The translations under genes and the position numbers were made by a program. The notes beneath the pieces were generated by a model. The model saw nothing but the letters and a program-made list of their open reading frames with translations. It was not told the origin of the DNA and made no database searches. A stretch of DNA of 64,000 nucleotides from Gnetum montanum (Eukaryota > Streptophyta > Gnetopsida > Gnetales > Gnetaceae), in the NCBI GenBank assembly GCA_015680685.1, contig MNCI01024072.1, forward strand, positions 302,645-366,644, given 5' to 3'. Of this stretch, positions 49,811 to 61,668 are shown piece by piece. Every line of letters starts with the position of its first letter. The stretch's first letter is position 1.

Positions 49811-51985
49811 TGATAAAATGTGAACCTATCAACTGCTTCAACGGGTATGCATTAATGTAATCATATGTTTTCCCTATATAAATACTTGTATCCACTATAT
49901 TTATGGCTACTGTTGCTTAGCAGCTTAGTTAAACTCTTGTAGTTTTTCTCCATGAAAGTTAGAACTTTTACTCTTTAAGTGCCTGTGGTGTGCATTGAGT
50001 TAGTTGTATGGAATTTTTTTTGAATGCATCATGTACTTGGATACTTATGCATGATTAGAATTGTTGTACCCACTTTGGCTTTTTCTATGTAAGTTAGAGA
50101 CTTGGGTGCATTCTATGACTTTTTAGTGTGTAAGGCCATCTTTAGTAGTTTGGATTTAACATTCTATGTCATTTGTAGTGTAATTTCTAGATTTCTATCT
50201 CTAGCTTGCCAGAAATGATGTTTTGCATCATCAACAACATTGTTTCAACTCTTCCAATTTCAATGTTTGACGTCAACTTCAAAATTGATTCTATCTTCAA
50301 CTTTCAATGTCCAACATTAGATCTACTTTTGATGTCCGGCATCAAGTCCACTTTTTGCACCACATTAGCTCTTCAACATCCAGCATCAATCTATATGTCC
50401 ATTTGATATTTGACATAAGCTTTTACATCTATATGTCGATTCTCGAATCTAGAATCCCCTAGAATCTTCTGGAAGATTCTCTAGGCCCCACTATGTTATT
50501 TCTATGTGACATATGAGGTATTTTAGCCTATAAATAATAGGATACCCCTAAATGAAAAGGGGTTGGTTGACATCTATGATGATTTATCATTTTTTTGCTT
50601 CATTTAAATCTTGGAGATTTGTCTAGTATTCCTAGCTATCTTCACTACTTAGTGAGTTGGAAATCTCTCTCTAAAGACACTACCTCTCCATAGAATAATT
50701 TTTTCATGTTTCTCTCTTTATTTTGCTACTAATGCATTGTATCCCCTTCATGTTATCCTCTTAACACACAAAGAAATATTTCAAAATCAAGTCATCGCTA
50801 CGATTTGATGCTTTCCTCTATTTTATCAGCTACTACATGTTCTATTATTCTCAATAGATCTGCATCAGGTGCATGCATCAAAGAAAGAATAGAACAACAC
50901 AACTTCTCATCAGATGACTCTCATCCTTGGTACATATTTCAAAACATCTCTTAGCAGTTTCCTTCTATTACTTGCTCTGTAATCTAGGTTTGTCCCTTTT
51001 TAATTTTTTTGTTCCTGGGTTTCATTCAAATCTATTTCTAACATTTGCCTTTTGAATTTAGCTTTTTCTATATTTGTCTCATTTTGTACACTTTTCCTAT
51101 TGCTAACCACATATACACTCATTCATCTTTCTCACATTGTTTAGTGCTCTATTCCATTATACTCTTTGTTATATGTGTTTCTCTAGTAATTTTCCACTGG
51201 CTATTCCACACTTGTGTTCCCTCTTTTGCTTGTGATTTTCTAACATTTACCTCAAATTATTAGATTCTTCCCACAATTGGCAAGTTCCCTTTCAATTTGA
51301 GGAAAATTATTCAAAAGTTTAGTTTTCTAGGACTATTAGGCGACCATGAGATTGCCTCACTTAGTTTCATATTAGATTGTGTTAGATTCTATTATTACAA
51401 CGATTCTTACTGTAACAACAATAAAATTAAGATTGCTTTCATTCATTGTAGTACTTGGACTAGCATTTTGGCTTACTTTTTAGCACTTTACTTTTAATGC
51501 TTTTTACTTTCATGCATCTAGTAATTAAATATTTTATTTGATAATAGCACTTGAGTATGACCACTTAAAACATAACAAAGTGATGTTTGGTAATCCTACT
51601 AGTGAACACTTGATGAGCCTAGTAATGAACACTTTGTAGCCTAGCAATGATAGTATAAGTTTTGGATGTGTATAGAAAGTGGAAATGAATATTCAATGCT
51701 TAGCCTAATTTAGAATTCTTTTATATCCATAGTTAATTAGTTTGATGTTTATATCTTTTAAATATTTTAATAATTTAAATAATAATAAAATCATCTAACA
51801 TCCTAATCACACTTAACCATGCAACTTTAGTAGACATCAGTTGTGATTGGGAAGACAATAATCAACAATCTCACATGTAGTTATTCAAGACATCTTGCTA
51901 GCCCAAGTCCATAGAATTTGACTCGATTATGCGTGAACACTTTTGATTCATATAGTTGAGCAAAGGGGGCTCTCGCCACTCATGA
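49811..51985 (+). mobile_element. Broken LTR (or two overlapping LTRs)
   Basis: The left part (49811-50040) has a TATATAAATA box near 49876, then family R/U5 sequence (GTGCCTGTGGTGTGCATTGAG). The right part (51530-51985) has the family U5 (TTTGGTAATCCTACTAGTGAAC, GGATGTGTATAGAAAGTGG) and ends ACTCATGA. The 1.5 kb between contains another TATA-bearing LTR-like block (CCTATAAATAATAGG near 50530) with GATGTCCGGCATCAAG-type repeats upstream. The exact structure and start are uncertain. Confidence 0.45.
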
Positions 51986-52799
51986 ATAATTAAAACATAA
52001 ATAAAATACCAATAATGGACCATTATCATCCTTCTAGTCTAGCCAACTTGAAAGCCACAATAATTAGTAGAATATTTAGGAAATAAACCAAATAGAAAAT
52101 TAAAATATCACATATCCAAAAGTACATACAAATTAGGGATCAAAGGTTCAAACCTTAAGATGTATAAAATATCATTCAAGAAGTCTTAAAATCTAGTTTA
52201 CAACATGAAAGAAAAGGCATTAGATTATATTAGCATAATTCACTAGCAATATACAGAATAATATAAGCCATATTATGTCAAGATATATCCTTATGCTAAT
52301 GTACTCTAGCATAAGAAAATAATTAACAAACCTAAGATCCTAGGTTTGAAACATTGGGGTGTTACATTTCCTCTATGGTAAAGGTAGGCTAACCCTTCCT
52401 ACATGTTCCATGCAGATTATGCAAGATTCATTAGAGGAGCACAAGGAAGTGCTACAAGAAGGATTAATAATTTTTAGAAGATTTTTCATCATGGATGTAT
52501 TTCATTTTATATTTTTTTTCATTTAATAAATATTTATATTTTATCCATGAATATGGATTTTCAGCGAGTCTCTAATATAATGTTGTATTAGAGGCCTAAA
52601 GGCATTAATATATCAAATGTGGATTTTCATATGAATTCTAAGTGTTCAAGCTACTCCAGTTATTTCATAAGAAATTATGATTTTATAAGTGTTTTAATTG
52701 CTTAGGGATTTTTAAGGAGTCTAAATTTATTCTTTACATACTTAATATGGTTAAATTAATTATTTCTTAACTATGATTTTGAGATGTGATATGTTAATA
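51986..52799. other. AT-rich sequence, nothing identified
   Basis: No coding or repeat boundary recognised between the broken LTR and the pol remnant. Confidence 0.4.
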
Positions 52800-54290
52800 G
52801 CAAGGATGATGATGGATCCAACCAAGATCTTAATCATTCATGATTGGTCAATTCCTAGAAATATGGGAGAGGTGTAAATTTTTCTTGGTTTGGCTAGATA
52901 CTATTAGAGGTTCATTAAGAACTTCTCTTACATTGCTTTACCTTTAACAAATCAACTATAGGAGGAGGTTTGGTTCAAGTGGGACTTATCTTCTTAATCA
53001 ACTTTCAAGAAGGTGAAGAAGATATTGATCTTTACTCTAATTTTGGTCTCTCCTTCTTTTGGAAAACCTTTCATTGTGTGCATTGACTCTTCTAATGAAG
53101 GTTTTAAATGTGTCTTCATATAGGAGGATATGCTTGTGGTGTAAATGTTGAGGTAACTTAAGCTTCATGAGACTTGTTATCTAACATATGATCTTGAGTT
53201 TAGTGATGTTATATTCATGCTCAAGGTTTTGTGTTGCTCTTTTTATAGAGAAGTTGATAATTTGAATAGACCATAAAGGCTTAGAGTATAGCATGAACCA
53301 ACCTTACATAAACTTTTGCTAATGTCTTGAGTCATGTTGTTGGAAACCTACATAACCTTGTGATTCAATCAAATGTGTTGGAGCAAATTTGGGAGGAGTA
53401 GTAGCAAGATCCTTGGTGTGTGCATAATTAAGATAGATCGATGAGACCATAGTGGCTATGAGCTCTAATGGGTTGCTTTGGTATAAGGATTAGGTGTGTG
53501 TTCTAGAGTCCTTATAGTAGTAATTGTTGGAAAAGGCTCATTTGAGCAAGTTTTATATGCATCTAAAAAGAAAAATATGTATCAATTTTTAAGATGGTGT
53601 GTTGGTGACTAGGGATGATGAGGTAGATTGAAGAATTCATGGAAAAGTTGAGAGCATAAACTAGGTACTAGAGGACATGCTTAGGTGTATGTGCTCTAGT
53701 TCTTAGACAATTAAGATAATCGATTACTGTTGGTAAAGTTTGCTTACACCAATAGCTATGAGAAAATTGTGAAAATAGCACCATAGCTAAGATCATCAAT
53801 TGTTGTTGATGAAGTTCATTATTAAGGACATGATGTTTCTTTGTGTGTCTCATTTGAAGAACTTAGTACACTTCAATAGGAAAGATAAACTTGCTTTGAC
53901 ATCCATGGATTTTTTTAACGTATTACAAAGGATTAATGATGTAGCATATCAAGTGGGCTTTGCACCCTAGCTTCCTAGCATCCATGATGTGTTTTACATC
54001 TCAATGTTGCAAAACAGTATACTTGATAACAATCACGTGAATGACTAGTCTTAGGTGCAGGTTTAAGATGATGCTTTCTACATCAAGTGACTAGTATAGT
54101 TGATAGGTCAAATGGAGTGTAGCTTACAATATAAGATAGTACCTATGGTGAAAGTACAATTGAGTTATAATTCATAGGATGCAACTTAGGAGCTCAAGGC
54201 AGATGCACATCATGCTGACCCTAAAGATCTACTAGGAGGAAGATTCTTAAGGGAAAAGGATCTATTAGCATTCGATCTATGGAGTGAGTG
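52800..54290 (+). pseudogene. Chromovirus-like gypsy pol remnant (RT end to integrase end)
   Basis: A different gypsy lineage from E1-E3. RT thumb and connection: FLGLARYY*RFIKNFSYIALPLT and FKWDLSS (52885-52995). RNase H: FIVCIDSSNEGFKCVFI and LKLHETCYLTYDLEFSDVIFMLKVL (53070-53230), the counterpart of the chromovirus LKPHExNYPTHDLELAAVVFALK box. Integrase C-terminus: VAYQVGFAP*LPSIHDVFYISMLQNS and IVPMVKVQ (53940-54160), matching the chromovirus LSSVHNVFHVSMLR and IPLVKVLW motifs. Many stops. I saw no chromodomain. Confidence 0.8.
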
Positions 54291-54352
54291 AATATTTTGT
54301 AGGAAGGTAGATTGTTGAAAGAGATTTGTATTAAGTATTCACTCACTCCATA
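54278..54352. repeat. Perfect 17-bp inverted repeat (hairpin)
   Basis: TATGGAGTGAGTGAATA (54278-54294) and TATTCACTCACTCCATA (54336-54352), separated by 41 bp, at the 3' end of the chromovirus pol remnant. Confidence 0.9.
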
Positions 54353-55009
54353 ACTCTCTGGACTCACAAAGATATTCATCATGCAAATCACCAATTTCTA
54401 TTTTGGATGCTAAACATTTTTATTTAAGATCCATTTTTAGGATTAATTTGAATTATTAAATAAATTCCAATTGATCTAAAATTTTACAAGTTTATAGATT
54501 TCAAAACAATCTTTTTAACAAATCTAAGATCAACCCAAAACTCATTCAAATCACAAAGATATGACAATTGCAAAATCAGAAAAAAATTAGTTTTTTTAGT
54601 TAGGCTACCTAGATCATCTGATATATCGAGCTACTAAGAATATGCACAAAAAAATCTTTTGAATCTTTTTGCATCTAAAATATTATATATATATAGTCGA
54701 GTTAAGAATTAGTAGTTATATGTGTGGGAAATCAAAGTTGCATTTTTGTCTATTTTGAAAAAGTGACTAGGCTAGTTAGAATAGGAAGTTTTATTATTTA
54801 TTATTTAGCTAGCTTTTTGAAAGTTTCTTAAGTTCAATTTGGGAAAACGTTAGTTAGGGTTAAGATTAGGTTCAGCACATTTTTAATAGTCATAATCTTA
54901 TATCTATCCTAGTTTAAACTTTGATAAGATATCATAACATCCTTAAGATTGGCTTTGAAAACTCTATTGGTAAAATAAGTCGTAGCTACATGTATTTATT
55001 ATTGGAGTA
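54353..55009. other. AT-rich sequence, nothing identified
   Basis: Follows the pol remnant and may be its 3' region or LTR, but no ends were recognised. Confidence 0.35.
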
Positions 55010-56830
55010 TATGTGGTGTGGATTAGTTTATTTGTTGTACATGTCTTCTTCTATTCTTTATTAAATAGTGTTCATCAGATGAGAGCCTTTGATCCCTTCT
55101 ATGTATTTTGGCAATTCCATATCAACTTATTAGCCTTGAACTCCATGTTTTTCACTTTCAATTTCTCTAATCTTCTTGCAAGTTTTGCATTGGTGTTAGA
55201 ACCCATAGTGTCCCTTGTTTGTTTGAGTGTAGCTAGTTCTTGTAACTATTTCTTTACTAGCTTTAATGCACCCTCAAACTCTACCTTGTACTGTAAAAAT
55301 GCTTTGGCATACTTATATTTATCTTTATAGACAAACTTCAAGTCTTTATTTAATGCTTCATTCTATACTAGAGTTACATTAAATACTATTTCATTGTTCC
55401 TCAACATCACACCATAGGCATTAGCCTTGAAGTAATGTTCCACCATGATGTAATTAATATACATTAAATCATACAAAAAATCATTACTCCTCACAATGAC
55501 ATTTATCTTTGAGAGCTAGTTGAGATCCTTATTTACCATGCTTTTAATTGCTATTGTACAGTCATCAACATTTAGACTTTCAAAATCTTTCTAGGAAGCC
55601 TTATTATATAATGTCTCCTTCATGAGATCCTTTTGCACTAATTCTTTGAAGAAATTAATAGTTGACTCGAGGTGTACAACCTTAGTTTCAAAGCTATAAT
55701 GTTGTAACACTAGCTGCACCATGAATGGTTTTAATTAATTTGATCTGAGCTTGCTCCACCTCTTAGACTACATGTCAAGAGGCTACTTTAATTTTGGAAT
55801 CTCTTGATTATCTACTTAGGCTTGGAGAAGTCTTCAAGAAACAACCGTGAAATAAACTCTTTATTCTTATTTTTTACCACCAAGGTAACATCCATAAGAC
55901 TAGATTTATTAAATACCTTAACAAAGGTCAGAAAAAGGTAGTCATAAGAGAAGTGAGAAGCAAACATAATGCAGTATGATAATGTCTACTGCATTTGTAC
56001 CTTCAAAATTGACAACCAGTTCACACAACTTCCTTCTATCACTACAACATAAAGTAAACTCAATAGAGGCCATGGGATTTCATTTTTTACATCTTTAACA
56101 ACAACACAATAGATAATGATGTCTATCAAATCAGAGTATGGCATCTTTAGTTGCAAGATCAAAATCCTTGTAGTGGTGATGATGAAGGCTTTTGCTCACT
56201 TGTTCTAATTAACAAAACACTCTAACAACTAATGTCTAGAGAAAATTACCTCTTTCAAAGCATCATTTATCTTCATTATATAGAAACAAAATTGAAAGAA
56301 CCTTTTCTAGAGTCTAGAAAATCACCAAGTCTTTCTAGATTGATATACAAACTAGCCATTATTGTAGGTCCTAATGAAATTTCTATCACCACATCATTTC
56401 TCATCACCATGAACTCTATGAAAGGTGACAAACCAAATCTTTTTAGGTACACATTGTGTCCTTCCTTGACTAACTCTGTGGCCAATGTGAGATCATAATA
56501 ATGATACTAAACATTGACCCTAGGGGCCACATTCATGATGTACTCCTCCCTAGTCAATAGCATGTCAAATTTTCTTTTTTTATTAATCTCGGCCTCATAG
56601 TGTGAGTTCATTGCTGAATGTAGTTTAATCTTCTTCATGGCCACTTTCAAACTAGAGGGTTCATTATGGAAATTACCACGGTAACTTCATGGTTGTAGTG
56701 CTGCTAGTGGTGAAGGTGATAGTGTTTCACTTTTAGTATGTTCTAATGATGTTGGCGATGGGGTGCATTGGTTTTGCTTCCTCTTTGATGAGTCCCGTGC
56801 CTATCCATGGCTTCTGATACTATGAGCCAT
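55010..56830 (-). pseudogene. Second unidentified decayed frame, minus strand
   Basis: No recognised family. On the minus strand 56830-56276 reads through few stops: SSKRKQNQCTPSPTS, MKKIKLHSAMNSHYEAEI, FDMLLTREEYIMNVAPRVNV and LTLATELVKEGHNVYLKRFGLSPFIEF. A second conserved-looking block at about 55520-55070 reads NDFLYDLMYINYIMVEHYF, KANAYGVMLRNNEIVFNVTL and LQELATLKQTRDTMGSNTNAKLARRLEKL, with coiled-coil character. The middle (56270-55530) is full of stops in this frame. It may be a dead transposon-borne ORF of the same general kind as 47200-49580, although direct homology between the two is not clear. Confidence 0.4.
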
Positions 56831-58610
56831 TTCAACAAATAGTTAATCTAAAAACAAAAAGAAATTAGGGCTTTTTGTAAAGCTCAAAATTTGGAATGCA
56901 AAAAACATTCTGCACATCTATTTCAATCTAGTGTGTACGATTGTCCTACCTTTGAATCAATTAAAATGCTAAAATATAAACTAATTTAACAAAACAACAA
57001 AATTGTAAACCATTATTACTTTATAATTTTGATAGAAAAATGATAAGATTCTTATTAAGAGAGAAAACTATAAGAAAAACTTGATTTTACATGACTAACT
57101 TGAATATAATACAAACCACCATTAATGGTGTTATACACCATGACGGTCTATACGTATATTCATAGGGTAACTAAATATAGATACCAACTAGCATGTTAGG
57201 CATACTAAAATATACCAAATCTTCAACAAGGATCTCACTTTATTTTATTGACTTTATTTTACATTTTAGATCATGGTGCTACTAAAGAAGTTAAAGGATC
57301 ATGTGCCTAGTGACTTTATAATCATTACTTATGCTTTTCCTAGAGAGCATGTGCTATTTGATTATTATTAAGGCTTGGAATATTTTGATGGAATGTATGT
57401 ATTAATGACTCTTAAGTACTCAAACATTTTATGACATGTAGGAATAGTAGTTATGCCTTATTGGTAGAATGATAGCGCTCTAAATCCATAACTATATGTT
57501 ATTCGTGATATGAAATATTGGACGCATGATAGAGATATATGTATCAACGAATGCGTATTGATAAGGTTGGATATATGCTTTAGCAATTATTGATATTTTT
57601 CATGCAATCGTTGGAATAGTTTTTATATTGTTAATACCCTTTGTGGGATATTCTATACATAGGATGCTATCTTTATTTTGCTAGTTCTAGATTATGACTT
57701 ATTATAGTCTTGGGCTTTTTATTATGCAATGCATATATATATATATATTATGCTGCTCATTCACAATATGATTTTTCTACTTGATGTCATCTGTTGATCA
57801 TGGTTTTTTATATGTATTTCATCTTAGTGATTACAATGATATTTGTTGATTCATTCCATGTTTATATTTTTCCATGCTCTCCTAATGTTCAGCATGTCAA
57901 TCATAGCTTAATTCATTATCATGACTAGAGGTTTAGGAAGTTAGACTGATTTAATGCCTTCTAATCCTAAGTTAGGTAGGAGGGTTTTATAATTGGTGTT
58001 CATAATTCTTTATTATCTTTAGTTGTTTAGTAAATGGTGCTCCATCCAGTAGCTAACATTTGTATTATTGTTTAATTCAAGATGAAGCTCATTCAACTAC
58101 TTTTTATCAGATCAATCCTTTTAATGGATTTTATTTAGATATAAAGCTATGCTTATTACTAATGTGGAATTTCCTGTGTATTTGACTTTGTTAAGCTAAG
58201 CTATACCTTAGAATAATTGAAGTTCTTAATCTAAGTGATGTTAACTTTTTAATAAATTTGTGTTAAAGGTTATATAATCCTTAGTCCCTTCATGATAAGC
58301 CCTTAAATTAGATGCTTGAAGAATATACATAGATGCAAGCTTTGTATTTAGATGATTGTTCATGGTGCATCTAAATTATGATGTGGATAGTTCTACTAAT
58401 GTGGTAAATATGAGCTTGTTGGTTATCGATGTAACACCCTATATGTTGAAACCCAAATCTTACCTTTATTTGAACTTACTAAAATTGATTTTATCAATCT
58501 AGATTTATGTGTAGCTACATAAGTATACCTACGAATATGTGCTTGATTTAGATATATATGTAGCATTTCTTATGTTTTGGTTTGATGCATTTAATTTAGT
58601 TACATGTGCT
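56831..58610. other. AT-rich repeat debris
   Basis: No coding motif. An (AT)n run lies at 57737-57747. TGTAACACCCTATATG near 58431 resembles a common plant LTR start, but no matching end was found. Confidence 0.4.
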
Positions 58611-59355
58611 TGTGATATGAGATTAATTATTTTTGTTTGTCTGTGTGATTAATTATTATTGTTGTACTAATTAGTTTTTTGAGATTGCTCCAATAGGTGG
58701 AATGTGATTGGAAAACTATATAGGTATGGGGATATATTTTCAGTAAGGTTTCTTGTCATTTATAATTATTGCAATGGTTAACTATTGATTAAATGAATGT
58801 TATTTTTATTTTTGTTAATGCATTTAAGATGAGATAAGATAAGATATAGATAAAATTAATTTTTTCAAATAAAGATCATGTGACTCTGCAAGGATATGAT
58901 TAGATAAAGATAAGCAATCGAGGGTAAGGTTAAGGCCTAAGATGTTAGCATGTGTTTCATTTTATTTTAATTTATTTTTATTTAGATAGTTTTGGTTAGT
59001 CTTGGGTCTTAGCTAAGTGGAGGTAATTAGAGATGAGTTGTTTTTAGAGGGTAAGGTTAAGTTAGGTTAGGTTAGGCTTACTTAAGACATGCCCTTAGGC
59101 TAACAACATAACAAGTGCAAAGGAGGTATGAGACCTAAAATTAAAACTAGAAATCATGTGATAAGTGTCTCATATCTATGTACTCAACTAAGTGTCACCT
59201 TGCCTAATATGTTATGTCTTACCCCTATATGTGATACAAAGTCTCATACCAAAGTAGGATAAAAACATGAGACTCAACTTAGTGTAACCATGCCTAAAAT
59301 TTTATGTCTTAGCCCTATATGTGATACAAAGTCTCGTTCCAACTTAGGATGAAAA
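58611..59355 (+). repeat. Direct repeat A
   Basis: Shares a long colinear match with 60130-60521 plus 61500-61668: CATGTGCTTGTGATAT, TTTGGTTAGTCTTGGGTCTTA, AATTAGAAATCATGT-type and 'AAGTGTCTCA.ATCTA.GT.CTCAA' blocks. It contains a local 90-bp tandem duplication (59191-59370). Confidence 0.75.
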
Positions 59356-59370
59356 CATGTGACTTTGCCA
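59191..59370 (+). repeat. 90-bp tandem duplication
   Basis: Two copies of 'AGTGT.ACC.TGCCTAA.AT.TTATGTCTTA', each followed by CCCTATATGTGATACAAAGT and ATGAAAACATG-type sequence, with a 90-bp period. Confidence 0.8.
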
Positions 59371-60129
59371 AAAGATAAAACATGATATATGTGCCTAATC
59401 TATAAATAAGAGGTAGGCAGTTTTGATAGGCATAAGTCAGTTTAAGAGTTAGTTTTGATTTTAGTTTTCATTTTTCTCTCAACCTTTTTCCTCCTAGTGT
59501 ATGCTCGCAATGTGGTGATTGTAATTGTACGACATCCTTTATTCGAGTGTCACGTACTTGGACACACACATGACCGGAAATAAAGATCGAGATTACTTCA
59601 TCATTGCAGCATTTACTTAGCTTAATTATTTATTTAATTGTTATTTATTGCTTTTCTAGTTAATTTCTTCTCACCCTTAAACTCCTGTTAACGCGGAATG
59701 AGTACGACTTGATTACGAGCATTTAAGTGTGACTACTTGGTAACCCAGTAGCATACCTAGGATCTACGCTTGGTAATCCCAATGGTAGTCATGCATGAAG
59801 TCTAAGATGTGTACGGATGATCGAGGAATGGATGCTCATTGCACTTAGGCTAGTTTAGATTCTCTCTCACCCTTTCTCTCTTAGCTTAGTTAATCTTATT
59901 TACCATCATACTCAGGAGTAGCGTTAGCATAAGAACACATCATACACCTCACTCTGGACTAAACCATACGTGACAAAGTTAATACTAGTGCAGGTGGGAA
60001 GACAACGAACTGCAACCTAAGGCTAACTATCTAGATACCACAACTAGCCCGTTTGTGGAGTTCGACCGGATCGTGCATGAAACGCTCGTATTCGTATGGT
60101 TGAGTGTAGGGGTACCTCGCCACTCATCA
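59360..60129 (+). mobile_element. LTR between direct repeats A and B (5' end uncertain)
   Basis: Has TATAAATA at 59401-59408, family R/U5 sequence (GGTAACCCAGTAGCATACC, CTAAACCATACGTGACAAAG) and a canonical end GTACCTCGCCACTCATCA at 60129. CATG occurs just before 59360 and just after 60129. However, the left boundary lies inside the 90-bp repeat, so the start is tentative. No internal element sequence accompanies it. Confidence 0.6.
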
Positions 60130-60521
60130 CATGTGCTTGTGATATAAGATTAGTTATTATTATTTGTATGTATGATTAATTATTATTATTGTACTAATTA
60201 TTTTAGTGAGACTATTGGTGCCATGTAGTTTGAAAAGTGGATGGGTATTAGGGTACATATTTGGTAAGATTGCTTGTGATTCATAATTATCATGATGATT
60301 AACTATTAATTAAATGATTTTTATTTTTATTTTTGTTAGTGCATTTGTGAGAAGATAAGATAAGCTATAGATGAAGCCAATTATTTTCAAATAAAGATAA
60401 TGTGATTAAGGAATGATATGATTAGATAAAGATAAGAAACTAGAGGACAAGGTTAAGGCCCAAGATGATAAAATGCTTTTTATTTTAATTTAGATAGCTT
60501 TGGTTAGTCTTGGGTCTTAAG
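60130..60521 (+). repeat. Direct repeat B, left part
   Basis: Homologous to repeat A from its first base. It is interrupted at 60521 by a solo LTR and resumes at 61500-61668. Confidence 0.75.
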
Positions 60522-61499
60522 TGATGAGTCGTAGGTGGCCACGTCAACTAGGCCCTATTGACTGGGGCCCCATTGACTAGGCCCCATTGACTAGGCCCTC
60601 TTGATGCATTGTTTCATGCGTCAACTAGGCCTCATTAACTAGGCCCCATTAACTAGGTCCTATTGATGCATCATTTCATGCGTCGACTAGGCCCCGTTGA
60701 CGTAGGATCTATTCTTGCTTATAAATACTTGCTCACTAGCTACATTTATGGTATTAGTCAGTCATAGTGTAGCGAAGATCTTGCAATTTTTCTATTTGAA
60801 AGTTGGAATATTTTCCCGAGTGCTCACAGCAGGAGTCATTGAGTGTGTAGATCTTTATTCAAGCATTGTTTTACCTGAGCACGACAGTGTGTATGATAAT
60901 GAAGATGAGCTTCTTGATACACCTTGTAGCATTCTAGATAGTTTAGATATTTATTCATGCATTCAATGATTTCAGTTGTTTATTTAATGTTTTCTAGTAA
61001 TTGAGCTAATCAAGCAAGATAAGCTAGATAAATTAAATACATAAGTAATACCACTTCAAATGTAACACATATTTGCTTAGTAATCCTAGCAACGTTATTA
61101 CTTGGTGTGCCTAGTAGCACAGTGCTTGGTAACCCAGTAGTGGATACGTGGGTTCATGACGTGTATGGAAAGTGGGACCGAATGCTTATGTTAGGGCTAG
61201 TTAGAGACCAAATAGTTAGTTAATTTAGATTAGTCATTAAATTACTTTATCTCTCTCTCCCCCTAAGCACCAAAGAACATAAGACATAAAATGATAAACA
61301 TTATATGCTCGATTACACTTAACCATATCTTTGTACGTCACAAGTGTAATTGGGAAGACAACGAATGACAATAGGGCAATATTTAGTTTCTAGAAGACTA
61401 GTGCATTGGAAACTATAAAGTCCACAAAATTCAACTGGATCACGCATGAACACTTTGTGATTTGTATGGTTGGACGTAGGGGTACCTCATCACTCATCA
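60522..61499 (+). mobile_element. Solo LTR with near-perfect target duplication
   Basis: Starts TGATGAGT and ends ACTCATCA. Flanks are TTAAG (60517-60521) and TTAGG (61500-61504), four of five identical. U3 contains a CCATTGACTAGGCC minisatellite (60550-60700); TATAAATA lies at 60720-60727. The host repeat B continues on both sides. Confidence 0.9.
60550..60700 (+). repeat. TTGACTAGGCCCCA minisatellite in U3
   Basis: About eight irregular copies of a 14-15-bp unit (TTGACTAGGCCCCAT and variants TTAACTAGG, TCGACTAGG) in two groups, each group followed by 'TTGATGCAT..TTTCATGCGTC'. Confidence 0.85.
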
Positions 61500-61668
61500 T
61501 TAGGTAAATGAAAGTAATTAGAGGCTAGTTGTTAGTTAGTCATGTGTTAAGAATTTTCTTGAAATTAAATATTAAGGCATAAGACCCTAAAATTGAAATT
61601 AGAAATCATGTTATAAGTGTCTCACATCTACGTGCTCAATGAAGTGTCACCTCATCTAACATGATGTG

